From positions 1 through 30,534 of IMG/VR virus record IMGVR_UViG_3300030333_002870: 30,534 nucleotides of DNA, one strand, 5' to 3'. Origin of the DNA: a virus. A program made the translations under genes and the position numbers. Under the pieces are notes generated by a model that was given only the letters and a program-made list of their open reading frames with translations, made no database searches and was not told the DNA's origin. How positions within the stretch are numbered: position 1 is the stretch's first letter; the number at the start of each line of letters is the position of its first letter. Of this stretch, positions 30,062 through 30,534 are shown in pieces.

Positions 30062-30505
30062 ATGAAGATACAAGAATTTGCAAAACACTTAGACGAACCA
30101 AGAGAGATTGGTAAAAAGAAAAAAAGATTATCGTCAAGTGAAATGAGAAAAGTAAAGGACAAAGCATTTGAAGTTTATAAAGAAGATTGGAGTCAGAAGT
30201 ATAAACGAAGTATTGATTGTAACAACCCAAAAGGGTTTTCACAAAAGGCACATTGTGCAGGACGAAAAAAACAGGAGAGTATGATGAACTTAAAATCATT
30301 AGTAAAAGAAACAGTGAAAGAAGTTGTAGTTGAAAGACAATTAGAGATGTTCTTAGAAAAGAATGTTCCTACAAATCCTTCCAAATGGTCTTATTACAAA
30401 TCACAAGCAAAGAAAAAGTTTGATGTTTATCCATCAGCTTATGCAAATGCTTGGGCAGCAAAACAATATAAAGCCGCTGGTGGTAGTTGGAAAAAAGGTA
30501 AGTAG
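30062..30505 (+). CDS. Two-part basic phage protein (CNNPKGFSQKAHC and YPSAYANAWAAKQY motifs)
   Basis: 147 residues from ATG 30062; an in-frame TTG at 30026 would intrude on the previous gene. The first part ends in IDCNNPKGFSQKAHCAGRKK, a Cys-x12-Cys-type motif found in many T4-like marine phage proteins. A middle helix (LKSLVKETVKEVVVERQLEM) could form a coil. The last part, NPSKWSYYKSQAKKKF then YPSAYANAWAAKQYKAAGG, is another widespread phage and algal-virus module related in style to DUF5872. It is strongly basic. Role unknown; both modules recur in virion or DNA-associated contexts. Confidence 0.65.
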   Translation: MKIQEFAKHLDEPREIGKKKKRLSSSEMRKVKDKAFEVYKEDWSQKYKRSIDCNNPKGFSQKAHCAGRKKQESMMNLKSLVKETVKEVVVERQLEMFLEKNVPTNPSKWSYYKSQAKKKFDVYPSAYANAWAAKQYKAAGGSWKKGK

Positions 30506-30534
30506 TGAAAAGTTTAAAACAATTACTATCTAAA
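30505..30534 (+). CDS. Start of next gene (3' partial)
   Basis: The GTG at 30505-30507 overlaps the preceding TAG by one base, the same arrangement as other junctions here. It follows an AAAAAGG purine run and reads MKSLKQLLSK to the window's edge. This resembles the short N-terminal helices of the 27725 and 30062 proteins. Only ten codons are visible, so identity is unknown. Confidence 0.4.
   Translation, partial: MKSLKQLLSK

Noticed and set aside
1-30534. tRNA genes, CRISPR arrays, insertion sequences or integration sites
   Set aside because: Nearly all sequence is coding and the few spacers are too short; no cloverleaf, spaced repeat array, transposase or terminal repeats were seen.

Overview
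The window is strongly AT-rich, every supported gene lies on the + strand, and genes are packed end to end with ATGA, GTGA or TAATG stop/start overlaps. The content is that of a tailed double-stranded DNA phage: an S74-type tail-fibre chaperone domain, FN3-bearing and Hint-bearing virion proteins, a GH108 endolysin and small basic phage proteins. The gene repertoire (twitch-type radical SAM protein, P-loop kinase beside an endolysin, DUF5872-like proteins, a TATAAATA late-promoter-like site) resembles marine T4-like myoviruses of bacteria such as SAR11 or cyanobacteria. That placement is an inference from gene content; no taxonomic marker such as terminase or major capsid protein is in the window.

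Layout. (1) 1-4181: end of a tail fibre/spike gene with an S74 autoprocessing domain, then two related virion proteins. Both have a MSDFYG-like N-terminal module and a similar C-terminal beta domain, but the middle is FN3 in one and a Hint (intein-like) domain in the other. A GT-B glycosyltransferase gene sits between them. (2) 4183-27574: about 23 kb of uninterrupted glycan-type metabolism. It holds several glycosyltransferases, including two GT7 (beta-1,4-galactosyltransferase-like) enzymes with a LamG lectin-like domain inserted inside the catalytic domain. It also holds a free-standing LamG protein, five divergent SGNH-hydrolase paralogues, two methyltransferases, two radical SAM proteins, a mini glycerophosphodiesterase-like protein and a sulfotransferase-like protein. 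Two HAD phosphatases, a NeuA-like cytidylyltransferase, a sugar nucleotidyltransferase, a HisC-like aminotransferase, a 2-hydroxyacid dehydrogenase, a NeuB-like nonulosonate synthase and several unknowns complete it. (3) 27567-30534: a 34-residue gene, the only real intergenic gap (late-promoter-like site plus AT hairpin), then P-loop kinase, GH108 endolysin, a small beta-rich protein, a DUF5872-like protein, a possible Cys-His-Asp protein, a second basic protein and the first codons of the next gene.

Together the middle block reads as a phage-encoded pathway that makes activated sugars (NeuB, NeuA-like, nucleotidyltransferase, phosphatases, aminotransferase, dehydrogenase), transfers them (GT4-, GT2-, GT7-like and other transferases) and decorates them (SGNH esterase/acyltransferase, methyl, possibly sulfo and phosphodiester chemistry). 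Its position directly after the tail-fibre genes suggests that it modifies either the virion fibres or the host surface glycan; the sequence alone cannot tell which. No tRNA, CRISPR array, insertion sequence or origin was recognised.
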